Origin: Astrocystis sublimbata
Lineage: Eukaryota; Ascomycota; Sordariomycetes; Xylariales; Xylariaceae
Direction: 5' to 3'
NCBI GenBank assembly: GCA_022453515.1
Contig: JAJNNY010000071.1
Location: 110,465 to 174,464 of the forward strand
Length of the DNA: 64,000 nucleotides
The notes below the pieces were generated by a model, which saw nothing but the letters and a program-made list of their open reading frames with translations, made no database searches and was not told where the DNA came from. This document shows, one piece after another, positions 1 through 10,180 of this stretch. The position numbers were made by a program, and so were the translations under genes. Numbering within the stretch: the first letter of the stretch is position 1; every line of letters starts with the position of its first letter.

Positions 1-1962
1 TCATTGTTGGTTGAGTGATCGTAATGCTCAGAGTGATTACTCTCATCTCGGCTCCATTCATTTTCAAACGGATAGTGGGACTCGGCCACATACGGCATCC
101 CGTTCTTCTGCTGCGTCTGGGCATACTTCTCGAGGTATATGTGATACTGCTCCGCCGTCATATTGCTTACACCCGCGCGATATATGGCGGCCATCGACTT
201 GAGCGTGTGGCTGGTCGAGTACGGCCAAGACATGCCGTTCCACCAGCAGCCTGACAATTCCGTTAGTGTCAATGGTCACGATGCGCGGGCGCGAATGAGA
301 TGAGGTGTATGAGAGTGTAGCTTACAGTAATCAGTTGGCTTCCTCCCGGCAAACCACGGGTCACGAATCTCTAGGGTTGTGGGACCGTAGGCTGCGTAGA
401 AACCTTGGGGGTCGAATAAGGAGTCAAGTGAGGGTTGAGCATAGCTCTCATTCAGCCCGATTCCGAAGCGGAACGGAAACAGTCCGACTTGCTCACGACC
501 AGTGAGACGGGTCAGGTTGGGGTTGTTGGGGCGAATGACATCCATCTGCCATGGGGAAATACCCCTTCGTCAGCATGGTGGTCTCATTTTACATGGTTCG
601 TTCATCAAGTCCCAGACCAAGATGTTGAGAATATCTCAAAGTAACATGGTAGAGGAAGCCAATTCAATATCAAGAATTCATTTTCACTTACAAAGAACTC
701 CTGTTCAGGTGCCCACAGACGGTCGTAGATCGTCTCTTCTAGGGTGTCGGCCTTCTGAGAATATTCGGATTCTGTCGTGTCATCTAAACACAATGAAGTC
801 AGTCACTGAGAAATACTGAAATATCAAAGACCGGCAATTCTTTTTCATTCCGGATCTTGCTTGCATGTGTCTCAACAGCAGAGTAACCCTATCAAAACAA
901 GTCGAATTCCTATGCGACGGGACTCATGGGCTTCTGAGATTACGCACCATGTACAAGAGCAGCAGCTCTCGCTATGGCCCTAGCATTTGCGACCATGTAG
1001 GCACTGTAACACAACCCAATGTCAGCATACGATCCACAAGATGGTGAATTGCCACATAGTAGCAAAGAAAAACTCTGAATGATAGAACGAACGCACTTAT
1101 GACTAGGCCGGTAGGTATCGGGGCCATCTTTCCGCAAATCAAAGTTGGTGTTATTCGGATCAGCGATGAACCCCGGCAGAGACAGCTCCTGGGCATCCCA
1201 GACCGGTTGGATGAAGTACATGCCGGCGCTGGAATCGTAGAATTGATCCCACAGATTCCACACCCGGATCATGTCATCCAATTGAGTAGTGAAGTACTCG
1301 ATATCGCCCGTCAACATGGAGCGGCGGTTGGCCGCATCGAGGATCCATTGAGTGTACTGAAGCGGATCGGCCGGCCCTCGGGTGTAGAGCTGGATGTAAT
1401 CGTCGGCGATGACGGTGTTCCTAAACCACCTCACCTCATCGATCTGATGGCCGGCGGCGGCATCGATGGTGCCGAAGGCCTTGGCATAGCCGACAGGATG
1501 GACAAACTCCGTCAACATGTAACCCGTGCCGGCTGTCACATAGCGGATGTTGCGCTGAATTGAGGTCCATCTGTAATAGTAGACATCCTGAATCAGCTGG
1601 TCGGGTATGTCGAGGTAGGGGATGTTATCCCGCAAGAAAGTGCGCCCGTAGAATCCTGCTATGGGCGCCTCATGGTCGAGAAACGAGGTACCCTTGACGG
1701 CGCCGGCGTTGCTGTGATGCGGCGGAGCTGGCCACGGCAGCGAAGGATTTCCACCTAGGACTTTGTAGGCGAGCCCGAGGAGCGTGACGAGGCCAGTAAC
1801 GGACAGCACCATTTTTCGTAGGAGCCCTTCGGAGGTTGCAGAGAGGCCATGAGGACGGCAAGGACGGCCGGAGACCTTCCCGTCCTCGATTTTAATAAGG
1901 TGTTCATGCTGGGCATGGAATTCCTTGGCCGTGTGTTTATCGTCTTGATAGTTGGGACTCAT
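1..1962 (-). CDS. MGH1-like six-hairpin glycosidase, membrane-anchored (3' part outside window)
   Basis: Five exons can be joined in one frame: 1962-1097, 1003-948, 783-692, 545-326 and 250 to beyond position 1; introns have GTGCGT, GTGCGT, GTAAGT and GTAAGC donors. The start at 1962 (MSPNYQDD) is preferred because a single hydrophobic anchor follows at about residues 50-70 (MVLSVTGLVTLLGLAYKVLG), suggesting a type II or secreted enzyme; an in-frame ATG at 2055 is possible. Conserved stretches include RPSHNAYMVANARAIA (across intron 1) and CWWNGMSWPYSTSHTLKSMA near the window edge, the pattern of the mannosylglycerate-hydrolase MGH1-like six-hairpin (alpha/alpha)6 glycosidases. The substrate cannot be read from sequence. 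The family is an inference from these motifs; the gene structure is seen directly. The C-terminus lies left of the window. Confidence 0.75.
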
Positions 1963-2062
1963 GGTCGGTCCGAGCAGCGATTTAGACGCGAGAATGCTGC
2001 ATGTAATTACAGTGGTACCTGCATGAAGAATGCAGCTCAATATAACTGGCACCAATAAATCG

Positions 2063-4201
2063 TCCAGGATTCAAGGTGAGATAGCGATGCGCGAGACGAG
2101 ATACGCGCACAGCGCCGGGATAACACGTCAGGTTAATTAATATTGTGTGTCTTCAGCTGGGCCCATCAATTCTGCATCGCGAAGCTGGATTCCTGGCGCC
2201 TGTCGAGGTATTAGTATGATTTTCGCGCGACACTACGGCGCTCTGCATGCAATGCAGTCGGATACCTACGTAACAGCCCAGCAAGCCCATGATGATCCAC
2301 GGATGCTAGTCTGGCTGTCTGCCCTGTCTGTTTTCCTGTGGCTGCATCATCCCCACATTCGAGGTGACTAGCAAGCCGGGGGTTTCGGTTGTCGTACAGG
2401 GGGTCAGGATGGACACATCGCCAACCTTTTCCGCGATGTGTAGGTTGCGATATGATATCGAACCTGACGTTGGGCTTACACTTGGAAGTGAGGTTTTATC
2501 ACGCTGTGTCGACCGACCTACCGAAGTAGGGAGGTAGATAAAAACGGCGAAAAGAGCATCGAGTCAGAAGGTGTAAGACATGTTGAGTTTAAGATTCTGG
2601 AAACCGGTGCACATGAGCACAATGATCCGATCCAATCAAGGAGGCTAGTCCCCTGAGTACCCGTCCCGTCCGTCATCTTTCACTAGGTACTTTCGACACT
2701 AGGCTGCTTTGACATCGGTTCTATTGCTTCTTTCAATGAAGATGCAGCGATCTTGCTATTCCGATTCTGTAGCTTGGAATGTCAATCTTTTGCTGAGGTT
2801 GACGCGATCAAGATCGGTCACAGTCAATAGATCACGTTGAATTGTTGTTGTTGCAGTGCAGCATGCCTAGCTGTTTACCGAGTAAAATTCCGGTTACACA
2901 CCGATTCCGCTGGCCTGGAGCGTGTGCTCGACATATTGCGGCTGGTTTTGGGCTGGCAGATCATCAGGTTCCTGGCTTGGTGCACGGACCCGAAAACATG
3001 GGCTCATGTGCGTAAATCCCGAGGCCTGTAGCACGAGCCAAGCAAGACCGTGATTCGTACATCTGCAAGCCCAGGAAGGCATCTTAGATTCGTAGGTGCC
3101 GCCCCCCCTGCAGCTCAGGGGATCATCCATTACATCATGTGCTCTGCGTGTCACATTTAGCTGTGACCAGCTGCGTCTGGTAGCGCCTCAGCTTCCACTA
3201 CCGGTTAGGCTGCTTCTAACTCCCCCACCAAACCCCCGCGTCGACGCCAACTCATGGCAATGTGAAGATCAATCACCTCGAGATGGCTGCAATCTTGGTT
3301 TGCATTCATGAGGAATCGTCTTGTTTTTCCAACAAATATTTGGGTGTCAATAATACTTTTTAGCTCGCTCGTATACATGCTTAGGTGGGTGTAGCAGAAG
3401 TCGCTTTAGTTAAGGAGGCCCCCGCCAGGCATTTTCCTATGTTCAAGGCATTCAACTCGATGGGCTGACCGCCTCTTCGCGGAATGCCCTTGTTCGCCAG
3501 GACTTGATCAATATACCTCATTTTGCCGACTTTCTTGCACTCCTTATATCAGAGTTTGGACGAGATTTTAAAAATGGGGGAGCGGATGAGCATGTTTGAG
3601 ATTGACTGGACGAGAAGGACGCTGAGTACGCAAGATGTTATGACACGAATCTGCAAATATATTTACGGTATAAATCTCAATTCCAACTCGTAGATTTATG
3701 CATTTCTCAAAACCAAAAACCTCCCAATGCGAATCATGTTGCTTTCAAATTGCATACGTTCTTTGATATAGTATCCATCTACGTTTTTGAAATAACACAT
3801 TGCACCTTAGGTCTTGATGGCCACAGCTTGTTGGCCAGTGATCGCGCGAGCTTATAAGTGGTGCCGAGTCTATGCGAGCCATGGAGATGGGTCAACCGCC
3901 AATTCCCAAATCTCGGTACAGTTCTTTGGGCACGATGCGGTTATTGGGTAAATGGGAATTTAGGCAATGAGAGTCTCCAAGGGCAGCTTGTCGCTCCATC
4001 GCTTTCATCGCAGAATATTGTACACAATACAGTGCAAGCAAAAGCTAATTATATCGAAGCCTAGATAAGTACACCTGAGACGCACAGGGTAATCAACGCC
4101 GTTGTAATTGGAATTGACATAAATGATCCGATAATACCTACGGAAGCTGGCCTGATTATCTAATTTCAACTACTAAGTTGTGTACGCTCTGATGTCGATT
4201 C
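2063..4201. other. Intergenic, no gene recognised
   Basis: About 2.1 kb between the divergent-side end of the glycosidase and the 3' end of the P450. Only short open frames without codon pattern, splice structure or recognisable motifs. It should contain the glycosidase promoter (upstream of 1962, reading leftwards). No tRNA, repeat or element was recognised. Confidence 0.5.
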
Positions 4202-6058
4202 CTACGTCGCGCACTCCGTATTCGGGAAATCTTTCAAAAATGTGTCCCGAGGAGTGAAAGTCAACCACGGCCCATCGTGGGTCGAGATATAAACATCGTA
4301 AATACGAAACTCACTCCCGGTCTTATCAAATCCGACTTGACCAAGGTCCCCGGGCGCAGGTTTGAAGTCAAAGTACCAGAGTGCCTTGGCCAAAACCAAG
4401 CTCAGCTCCATGTACGCCATGGACTTCCCAGGGCACCCGCGCGACCCTGTCGAGAAGGCCACGAGAAGCTCAGACGCTGGCCCTAGCCATCTTTCCGGTT
4501 TGTATTTGAACGGCTCTGGATAATAGTTCTGTCGCGGGGTTTGCAATGTTAGTGAGTCTTGGAGCACAGCGGACTGTCCATCTGCTTCCTACGGAGTTGG
4601 AACTGACCTCGTTATGTTGAATAGCATATGTGTTCACGCCGACATATGTTCCTGAGGGAATCACATGGCCATCAACGATAAATGCACTGGCGTCTGTGTC
4701 GTCTGCGGCTTGCTGGCGCCATAACGTGCCCGGAATAGGGGGCGACATGCGGAGGGATTCGTCGATGCAAGCTCGGAGGTATCGACAACCTGCAAGTTTG
4801 CTGCCACATATCTCGTTTGCAGCCTGAAACGAGCCTCGGATCTCCTCTGCTAGCTTGTCATAGCAGTCTTTGTTGTGCGCCAAGTAGAAGAATGTTGCTG
4901 CGATTGCTGTTGAAGTTGTATCGCCGCCTATTACTACGTTAGTCTCATGTACTACTTGTAATGTATATCACAAGGTAAATTTAACGTGCCAGCTACGATG
5001 AACAGAATTGCTTCCATCCAGAGATCGTTGACACGGAGACTCTGGCCTTCTGCTGTCTTGAGCGAGTCTGCGACGAAAGATTAAAAGTCATGTCTCGCGG
5101 TTGGTGCTTGGTTCATGCGGCTCTTCACCATATGTTCAATAAGGCGATAAGCCCGCTCTTTTGCCTCGTACCAGATCAGGTTGATTAACACCTGTAGACG
5201 ATGCTTCGGAATGAGCGGTATCTGCATGTAAGTGTTAAGGCGACGGTTTGACACTGGCATGTGGTCCGCGAAAAAGCGGTTCTTCTCTTCTGTCTGACAG
5301 TGTAGCGGGAAGCCGAATGAGAGAAGACCGACAATGTCCATGCCCAGGTAGTTACAGCGATCCTTCATATTGACAGGACTGTCATGGAAAGTAGCGATCT
5401 GTTTTAAGAAGATGTCGACCTGCTCGGCAATGATGGGCTCAAAGGTCTTCATCGATCGGTCACTGACGGCTGGGGCCATGAGTTTGCGCTTACGGCGATG
5501 CATGTCGCGATCGAGCGAGTTCCAGGTATTGTGGGATCCCGGCTTGGCTTGGTTGGCAAGATAGCTCACAGGTTTTGTGATTCGTTCATTCTGATAGACT
5601 TCTTTGTTTCCTGTGTTAGTTTTTTCCTCGTTCGGATAGTCGCGTGTGTCGTGGGATCTCACGCTTCAGAGCCGTCATGGTATTAAATACTAGCTTGTTA
5701 GGGCCATGCCTCATTACTGGACCTGTATTCAACTCGACATCAGCCACTAGCCACTAGCCACTCGTCGCGTTCTCGTATTTCACATCACATACCATACTGC
5801 TTATGATCTTCGAGGGTCTGCAGATGAAGCGATCGCTTTAGAGCGTAGAATGCTCCGTAGCCGTTGGTGAGCTTCGCCGCGGTCGGCCCGGGATATCGCC
5901 GTAGCGGATGAAGCAATATTCGGCAGCTTAAGGTCAAAAGTCCCTATATGAGCATTAACACCGCAAAGTCGTCGTCGGAAGTCAGTGGGGGTTCTTGCGA
6001 TGGTCACGGCTATGGCGTAGATTGAGTAGATTGAGTATGACATCGTGAGAATACCCAT
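4202..6058 (-). pseudogene. Cytochrome P450 monooxygenase with an in-frame stop
   Basis: Microsomal class II fungal P450. Joined exons: N-terminal anchor exon near 6058 (hydrophobic MGILTMSYSIYSIYAIAV; its end is uncertain), then 5943-5793, 5722-5663, 5610-4990, 4927-4608, 4528-4202; phases match throughout and give about 492 residues besides the anchor. Seen in order: proline-rich hinge (LRRYPGPTA), helix-C-like MHRRKRKLMAPAVSDRSMK, oxygen-binding AGGDTTSTA, ExxR (ESLR), PERW, and the heme loop FSTGSRGCPGK with the axial Cys. Oddities: codon TAA at 5083-5081 inside exon 4 where the family normally has an aromatic residue (HDF-stop-SFVADS), with the same frame continuing intact afterwards; and the intron at 4989-4928 would need a GC donor. 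Substrate unknown. A sequencing error at 5081-5083 would make this an intact gene. Confidence 0.8.
5081..5083 (-). other. Premature TAA in the P450 frame
   Basis: The codon sits within one continuous exon: the frame before it (to HDF) and after it (SFVADSLKTAEGQ) is coding and in register, so a single nucleotide change (Tyr codon to TAA) explains it. No splice pair in register that removes it was found. Confidence 0.75.
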
Positions 6059-6479
6059 AGCAGCAATACTGACTTCTGTTGAATAGCACTTGGGAACGAC
6101 GTCGGATTTGTGTATGGGCAGAAAGTTGCCTCTTCTTACGAACAAGGCATTCTTAGTGTTGGTCCGCAAATTGCCTTTGTGACACCAGACAAGGTGCCAG
6201 TTGGCACATGTACCTGCACCACACTAACAAAGTTGTCGTATCCCACAATCTTGCATCCCGCCCATCGATTGATGCTTTGCTTGAGTATACTGGGCTTGAT
6301 CATTGCGCTAGAGTTGTTTCAGCACTATTCAGATCGCAATACCGGGCTCGGAGTCGCCAAAGCCGAGACCTCCGTCCATTATGCTTGGGCTGCTATCCCC
6401 GGAATTATTAGGTGCTTTGGGTGGATTGTCAGTGGTATTTTCAACTACTAACTTCCATACATACAAGAGCACTAACACT

Positions 6480-6610
6480 ACATATGGCTTTTAAAAAGAC
6501 TATGTCTTACAAAGTCTTTAAAAAGCTAATATATTTATTAGGAGTATTTAATACTTGGTTATATAATATTAATTCCTTCTACCTTAACTTAGTTATATAA
6601 TGCTGATTCT
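6480..6610. other. AT-rich intergenic patch
   Basis: The stretch between the P450 5' end (about 6058) and the trypsin-like gene 3' end (6641) becomes strongly AT-rich from about 6480, with repeated TTTAAAAAG and TAATATT words. No coding frame is recognised from 6060 to 6640. Confidence 0.5.
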
Positions 6611-6640
6611 TTGCTTAAGACTTTGCCTATGCCTATGTGC

Positions 6641-8323
6641 CTATGCAAGCCGCGGTTTTTTACCGGTGAAGTCTTCGATATCATCTAAGACCCACTTGAT
6701 CGGGGCAGCGAAGGTCACATCTTCCCCTTTGTAGGCACTATTGGGGGCAGGCTTCTTGTCTACATCCTGTGGTGCAACTTGGTCCTTAAACTCCCGCGCA
6801 ATTAAAGCAGCGGTCGGGTCTTTGTCGGGCACGCCGAGCCACGTTGCCGGATCTTTATCGTTGCTAGCGGTAACTATCGCAACCACGCAGCCCATATCGT
6901 CGTACACTGCAGAACCCGAGTCTCCCATTTTCGAGAAATATTTGGTGTCTTTTTCGGGGACGATTAAAATTTCCCAATTGTACACAGGCGGACTATTGAC
7001 GAATGGTCGACGGACAACAGCTTCGATACCGTTAAGTGTCCCACGGGTCAGTCCTGTAATTTGTCCCATCTTCGAAACCGCCAAAGGTCCTAATCGGAAG
7101 TCGGTTGGTAATGTGAGGACCGGACCACCTTCCCTGTGTACCCCTCTTGGTGGCGAGTAGAAAAGCCGGTTGGCTAGAGGTAAGGTGAATTTTCCCTGGT
7201 CGAGCTCGACAAGTGCCCAGTCCTTGAGATACCCAGGCTGTCGGGTAGAGAGGGAGAAGTCTGGGCAATACGCCAGGTGGCCGATTTGCCTGTCCTTCCT
7301 TTCCTCGATACCCTCGAGACATTCTGTGACCAAGGAAGAGTAGTCCACCCATGTTTGGGTTTTTTGTACATACTGGCGGTCTTCCTCGCTAGGCGGCGAT
7401 ACATTATTGTCGTTGGCGTATTGCAACCATGAGTCCCATTTCTGAATCCGGGATTTCAGGTGATCTATTTCCTTGTTTAGATCCTCAGTGAAGCGGACCA
7501 CTTCCGTTTGTATGTCACGCAAATGGCTCTCGTTACCGGATATATGATAGTGTCGATTATCCGCTGACGGCTTGCACGACTTGTCGTCTGTAAGGTCGTG
7601 ACGGATGACGTGGCGGCAAGTTAGGCCGTATACAGTCGAGTCGTCATCTCCTAGCTTGATGTGCAAGCCTACTGTTCCCTCGCCTGGTGTATAGTTCCGG
7701 TAGGCGATAGAGTATCCCGAGTACGACAACAGGGGTAACAAATTTTTTGTTACCTCCGAGGAGTTCTCGGGGCGCTTATCAAAGATTGCTTCGAGCTCTG
7801 TGGAGGCAGCGTGCGGTGTGTACTGGCCTTCCATTATCTCGACTTCGACATCGAAGATCATGAACCTCCGCATGATACCGCGGCAGTTCATGGCAATCTT
7901 GATGCCTTCTTCCCATTCCAAACTAGTCGGCTTTACTGCAACCAGCAAGATCGTTGATGGGGTACTTCCCTGCAGACGCCCATCTTCCATGAGACATGTG
8001 CGTATGGGGAAAAAGTATGCCCACTCGCAGTTGCATAGAGCTTCGATTATTTTCATCGACAGCTCTTTGCACCACTTGCCGATGATATCTGGGCCTTGCA
8101 AGACCCTGTAGCACTTTTCGTGCTGAACTAGAGTCTCGTTCCACCCATACGCATATGAGGTTTTGACCCAGCGGTTATGGCTCGTTCTGGCCACTAGTCT
8201 GGGACTACCGTTGAACCCGTGGAAGTAGCATTTAGCCTCTTCAGTATCGGGCTCGTAGGGCTCGTAGGGCTCGACGGCGTCAAGGTGGATGTCGGTCACC
8301 TTGGGATCGGGATCGCGGGACAT
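6641..8323 (-). CDS. Trypsin-fold serine protease-like protein, 560 aa
   Basis: Single-exon gene encoding 560 residues. The C-terminal half shows a chymotrypsin-fold triad in order: His238 in YGLTCRHVI, Asp368 in DWALVELD and Ser469 in KMGDSGSAVYD, so the active site looks complete. Between His and Asp lies a charged, probably coiled-coil insert (about 265-300) rich in E, K and R. The N-terminal 180 residues (from HGFNGSPRLV) have no motif I recognise and may be a regulatory or recognition module. There is no signal peptide, so it is presumably cytosolic, unlike digestive trypsins. Such proteins occur in filamentous fungi as uncharacterised, sometimes non-self-recognition-associated, proteases; that role is inference. 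The start at 8323 is the first ATG of the open frame. Confidence 0.75.
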   Translation of the reverse strand: MSRDPDPKVTDIHLDAVEPYEPYEPDTEEAKCYFHGFNGSPRLVARTSHNRWVKTSYAYGWNETLVQHEKCYRVLQGPDIIGKWCKELSMKIIEALCNCEWAYFFPIRTCLMEDGRLQGSTPSTILLVAVKPTSLEWEEGIKIAMNCRGIMRRFMIFDVEVEIMEGQYTPHAASTELEAIFDKRPENSSEVTKNLLPLLSYSGYSIAYRNYTPGEGTVGLHIKLGDDDSTVYGLTCRHVIRHDLTDDKSCKPSADNRHYHISGNESHLRDIQTEVVRFTEDLNKEIDHLKSRIQKWDSWLQYANDNNVSPPSEEDRQYVQKTQTWVDYSSLVTECLEGIEERKDRQIGHLAYCPDFSLSTRQPGYLKDWALVELDQGKFTLPLANRLFYSPPRGVHREGGPVLTLPTDFRLGPLAVSKMGQITGLTRGTLNGIEAVVRRPFVNSPPVYNWEILIVPEKDTKYFSKMGDSGSAVYDDMGCVVAIVTASNDKDPATWLGVPDKDPTAALIAREFKDQVAPQDVDKKPAPNSAYKGEDVTFAAPIKWVLDDIEDFTGKKPRLA

Positions 8324-8329
8324 GTTGAT

Positions 8330-9860
8330 GATCTTTTTTGCGACCCTTTCCTGGGTCGGGCTCGTGACGTCTCGACGCCGTTTCTGCGAAGAACTTTCAA
8401 TAGTGTAGATTTCACGTATGAGAGCACGTGGTAGCTTATAGAAGAATAGCCAGTGCAGTCTCTAGTAGGGAGCTTATAGACATAGATTCAGATGATCTCC
8501 AAGGTAGGTTTCTAAGTGTAGAGTTCTAGAGAAGCCATTGATCTTTATATGCGTTTTGAATGTTCGATCTCGGCTGTATTGGAGGTTAGGGCTTGCAGGT
8601 GCGTCGTCTGCGCTGCGCTTCATACGGCGTGACTCACGCCGGGTGTATTGGAGGACTAAGGTTTTCAGGTGCGCTTCCTGCGCAGTACGATTGAGGTCGT
8701 CTTACGAGTACACGCTTGTGATATCCATTCAGATGGCTGGACTACTGAGCAGGAGAGGCTGAGCAGGAGACCAAGATCAATGAGGTGTTGGAATTCAACA
8801 CTGTATACAGAGACGGCAAGTACGTTACCACAGCGTCATGATACTGCCAGAAAGGCACTTGCGGTTTACTATAAGTACTTACCCCATACTCCCCCTGCAC
8901 CTCGCGGGTGATATGTATGACGTTCTTTGAAGATTGCCGGTCCTCTCGGTCGAACCTGAGGTGTAACAAGGGGTCAAGGACTGACACAGCCAGCACCAGC
9001 AGCACCAGCAGCAGTAGGCGGGAGTGGCAGCAGATACACATGCGATTGCAACAAACGGCAGATACAAGAACTTGAACTATTGGCACTGTATTTCACATGC
9101 ATTCTGTGCTGTGTTTGCGTATGATATTATTGAACTTGAACTCGATCACGCCGCGGTTGCACAGGTGCGTATGGACCATCTACTACCTTGGCGGGAGTCC
9201 CAGGGACTTAATAAGGCCCGGGCAAGCCTTCAAGTTGTAGGCCTCTGCAAGGACTGTAAGGATTGCCATTTCTGCAAACCTTGCTTGGCCGAAGTATCTA
9301 CCTATATAAATTGTATTCGTATATATATCTGGCTCGAATATAGCGAGCAATTCGCTAAATCCCCCCCCACGCTTAACTGTACGAAGATCGTACATCTATA
9401 TGCCTTCGTGCCTTCCTTCGTGCCTTCGTGTCTTCGTGCCTGCCTGTTTGTCTGCCTGCCTGGGCATTAGAGGTGATTTCTCGCTCCCAAAACTCATCAA
9501 TTCCTCCAATCCTTCTACATCACCCTTTTTACCCCCACACACACATACACACACACACATATATATACACCATCAATCGCCCACTTAGGCCACGCCGCGG
9601 ATCTACCTAGCCCATTACCTGCGAGGCTATATACGAATAACCAATCATGAGAGACCGCACGCAGACCCCGGGGCATGCGTGGATCCAGGCCATGTGCCAA
9701 GTGTGCAGGCAAGTTCCCTGGCCTAGCCCTCGCCCTTGCCCAATCTACTAACCGACCGTCCTAGTAATTGCTATTCCCTAGCTATCTAGGCCGAATAGCC
9801 TAGCAATAGCCCGAGCCGTACAGGCAGCCCGAGTGGTAGGCAGGCGGCCCGAGATCACTG
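8330..9860. other. Intergenic with low-complexity tracts
   Basis: No convincing gene. Visible structure: two imperfect copies of a 45-bp unit at 8575-8620 and 8644-8690 (both start TGTATTGGAGG), a CTTCGTGC-type repeat at about 9405-9455, and a CA/TA tract at 9537-9569. Short open frames here look like chance. Confidence 0.5.
8575..8690. repeat. Imperfect direct repeat, two copies about 70 bp apart
   Basis: TGTATTGGAGG starts both units (8575 and 8644), followed by related sequence ending in GCAGGTGCGTC or TCAGGTGCGCT and a CTGCGC word. Length about 45 bp. No function is evident. Confidence 0.5.
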
Positions 9861-10180
9861 CTCTGTCTATTCCTCTTGATGTGCCATACGTTCGTTGACT
9901 TGGGGAAATGCTAACATTGTTTGAACAGAACCAAGCAAACAAGTACGTTTCCCTGTCCCCAAGCCTCACGAGCAGGCACCTATTGTCGATATGCGAGTCG
10001 ATATCTTGACGAACGTCCTCAAGCCCATGAATCAATCTGCCAGCACTTCTCTGCCTATCCATCTCGTTGTACCACACATTGACTCGGGGAAATGCTGACA
10101 CTCTTTGAACAGCCAAGCAGACAAGCGTAAGTTTCCCCATCTCCCAGTCTAACGAGCAGGTATCTATCGTTGACGCACGG
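9861..10180 (+). repeat. Diverged tandem duplication of a splice-like module (period about 188 bp)
   Basis: Two copies of about 125 nt start at 9861 and 10049. Each carries, in the same order, a GGGGAAATGCT(A/G)ACA branch-like stretch, a TTTGAACAG acceptor, a 13-14 nt exon-like CCAAGCA(A/G)ACAA core, a GTACGTTT or GTAAGTTT donor and a second ACGAGCAG acceptor. The conservation of splice signals suggests duplication of an exon-intron module on the plus strand. The surrounding frame is unidentified. Confidence 0.5.
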
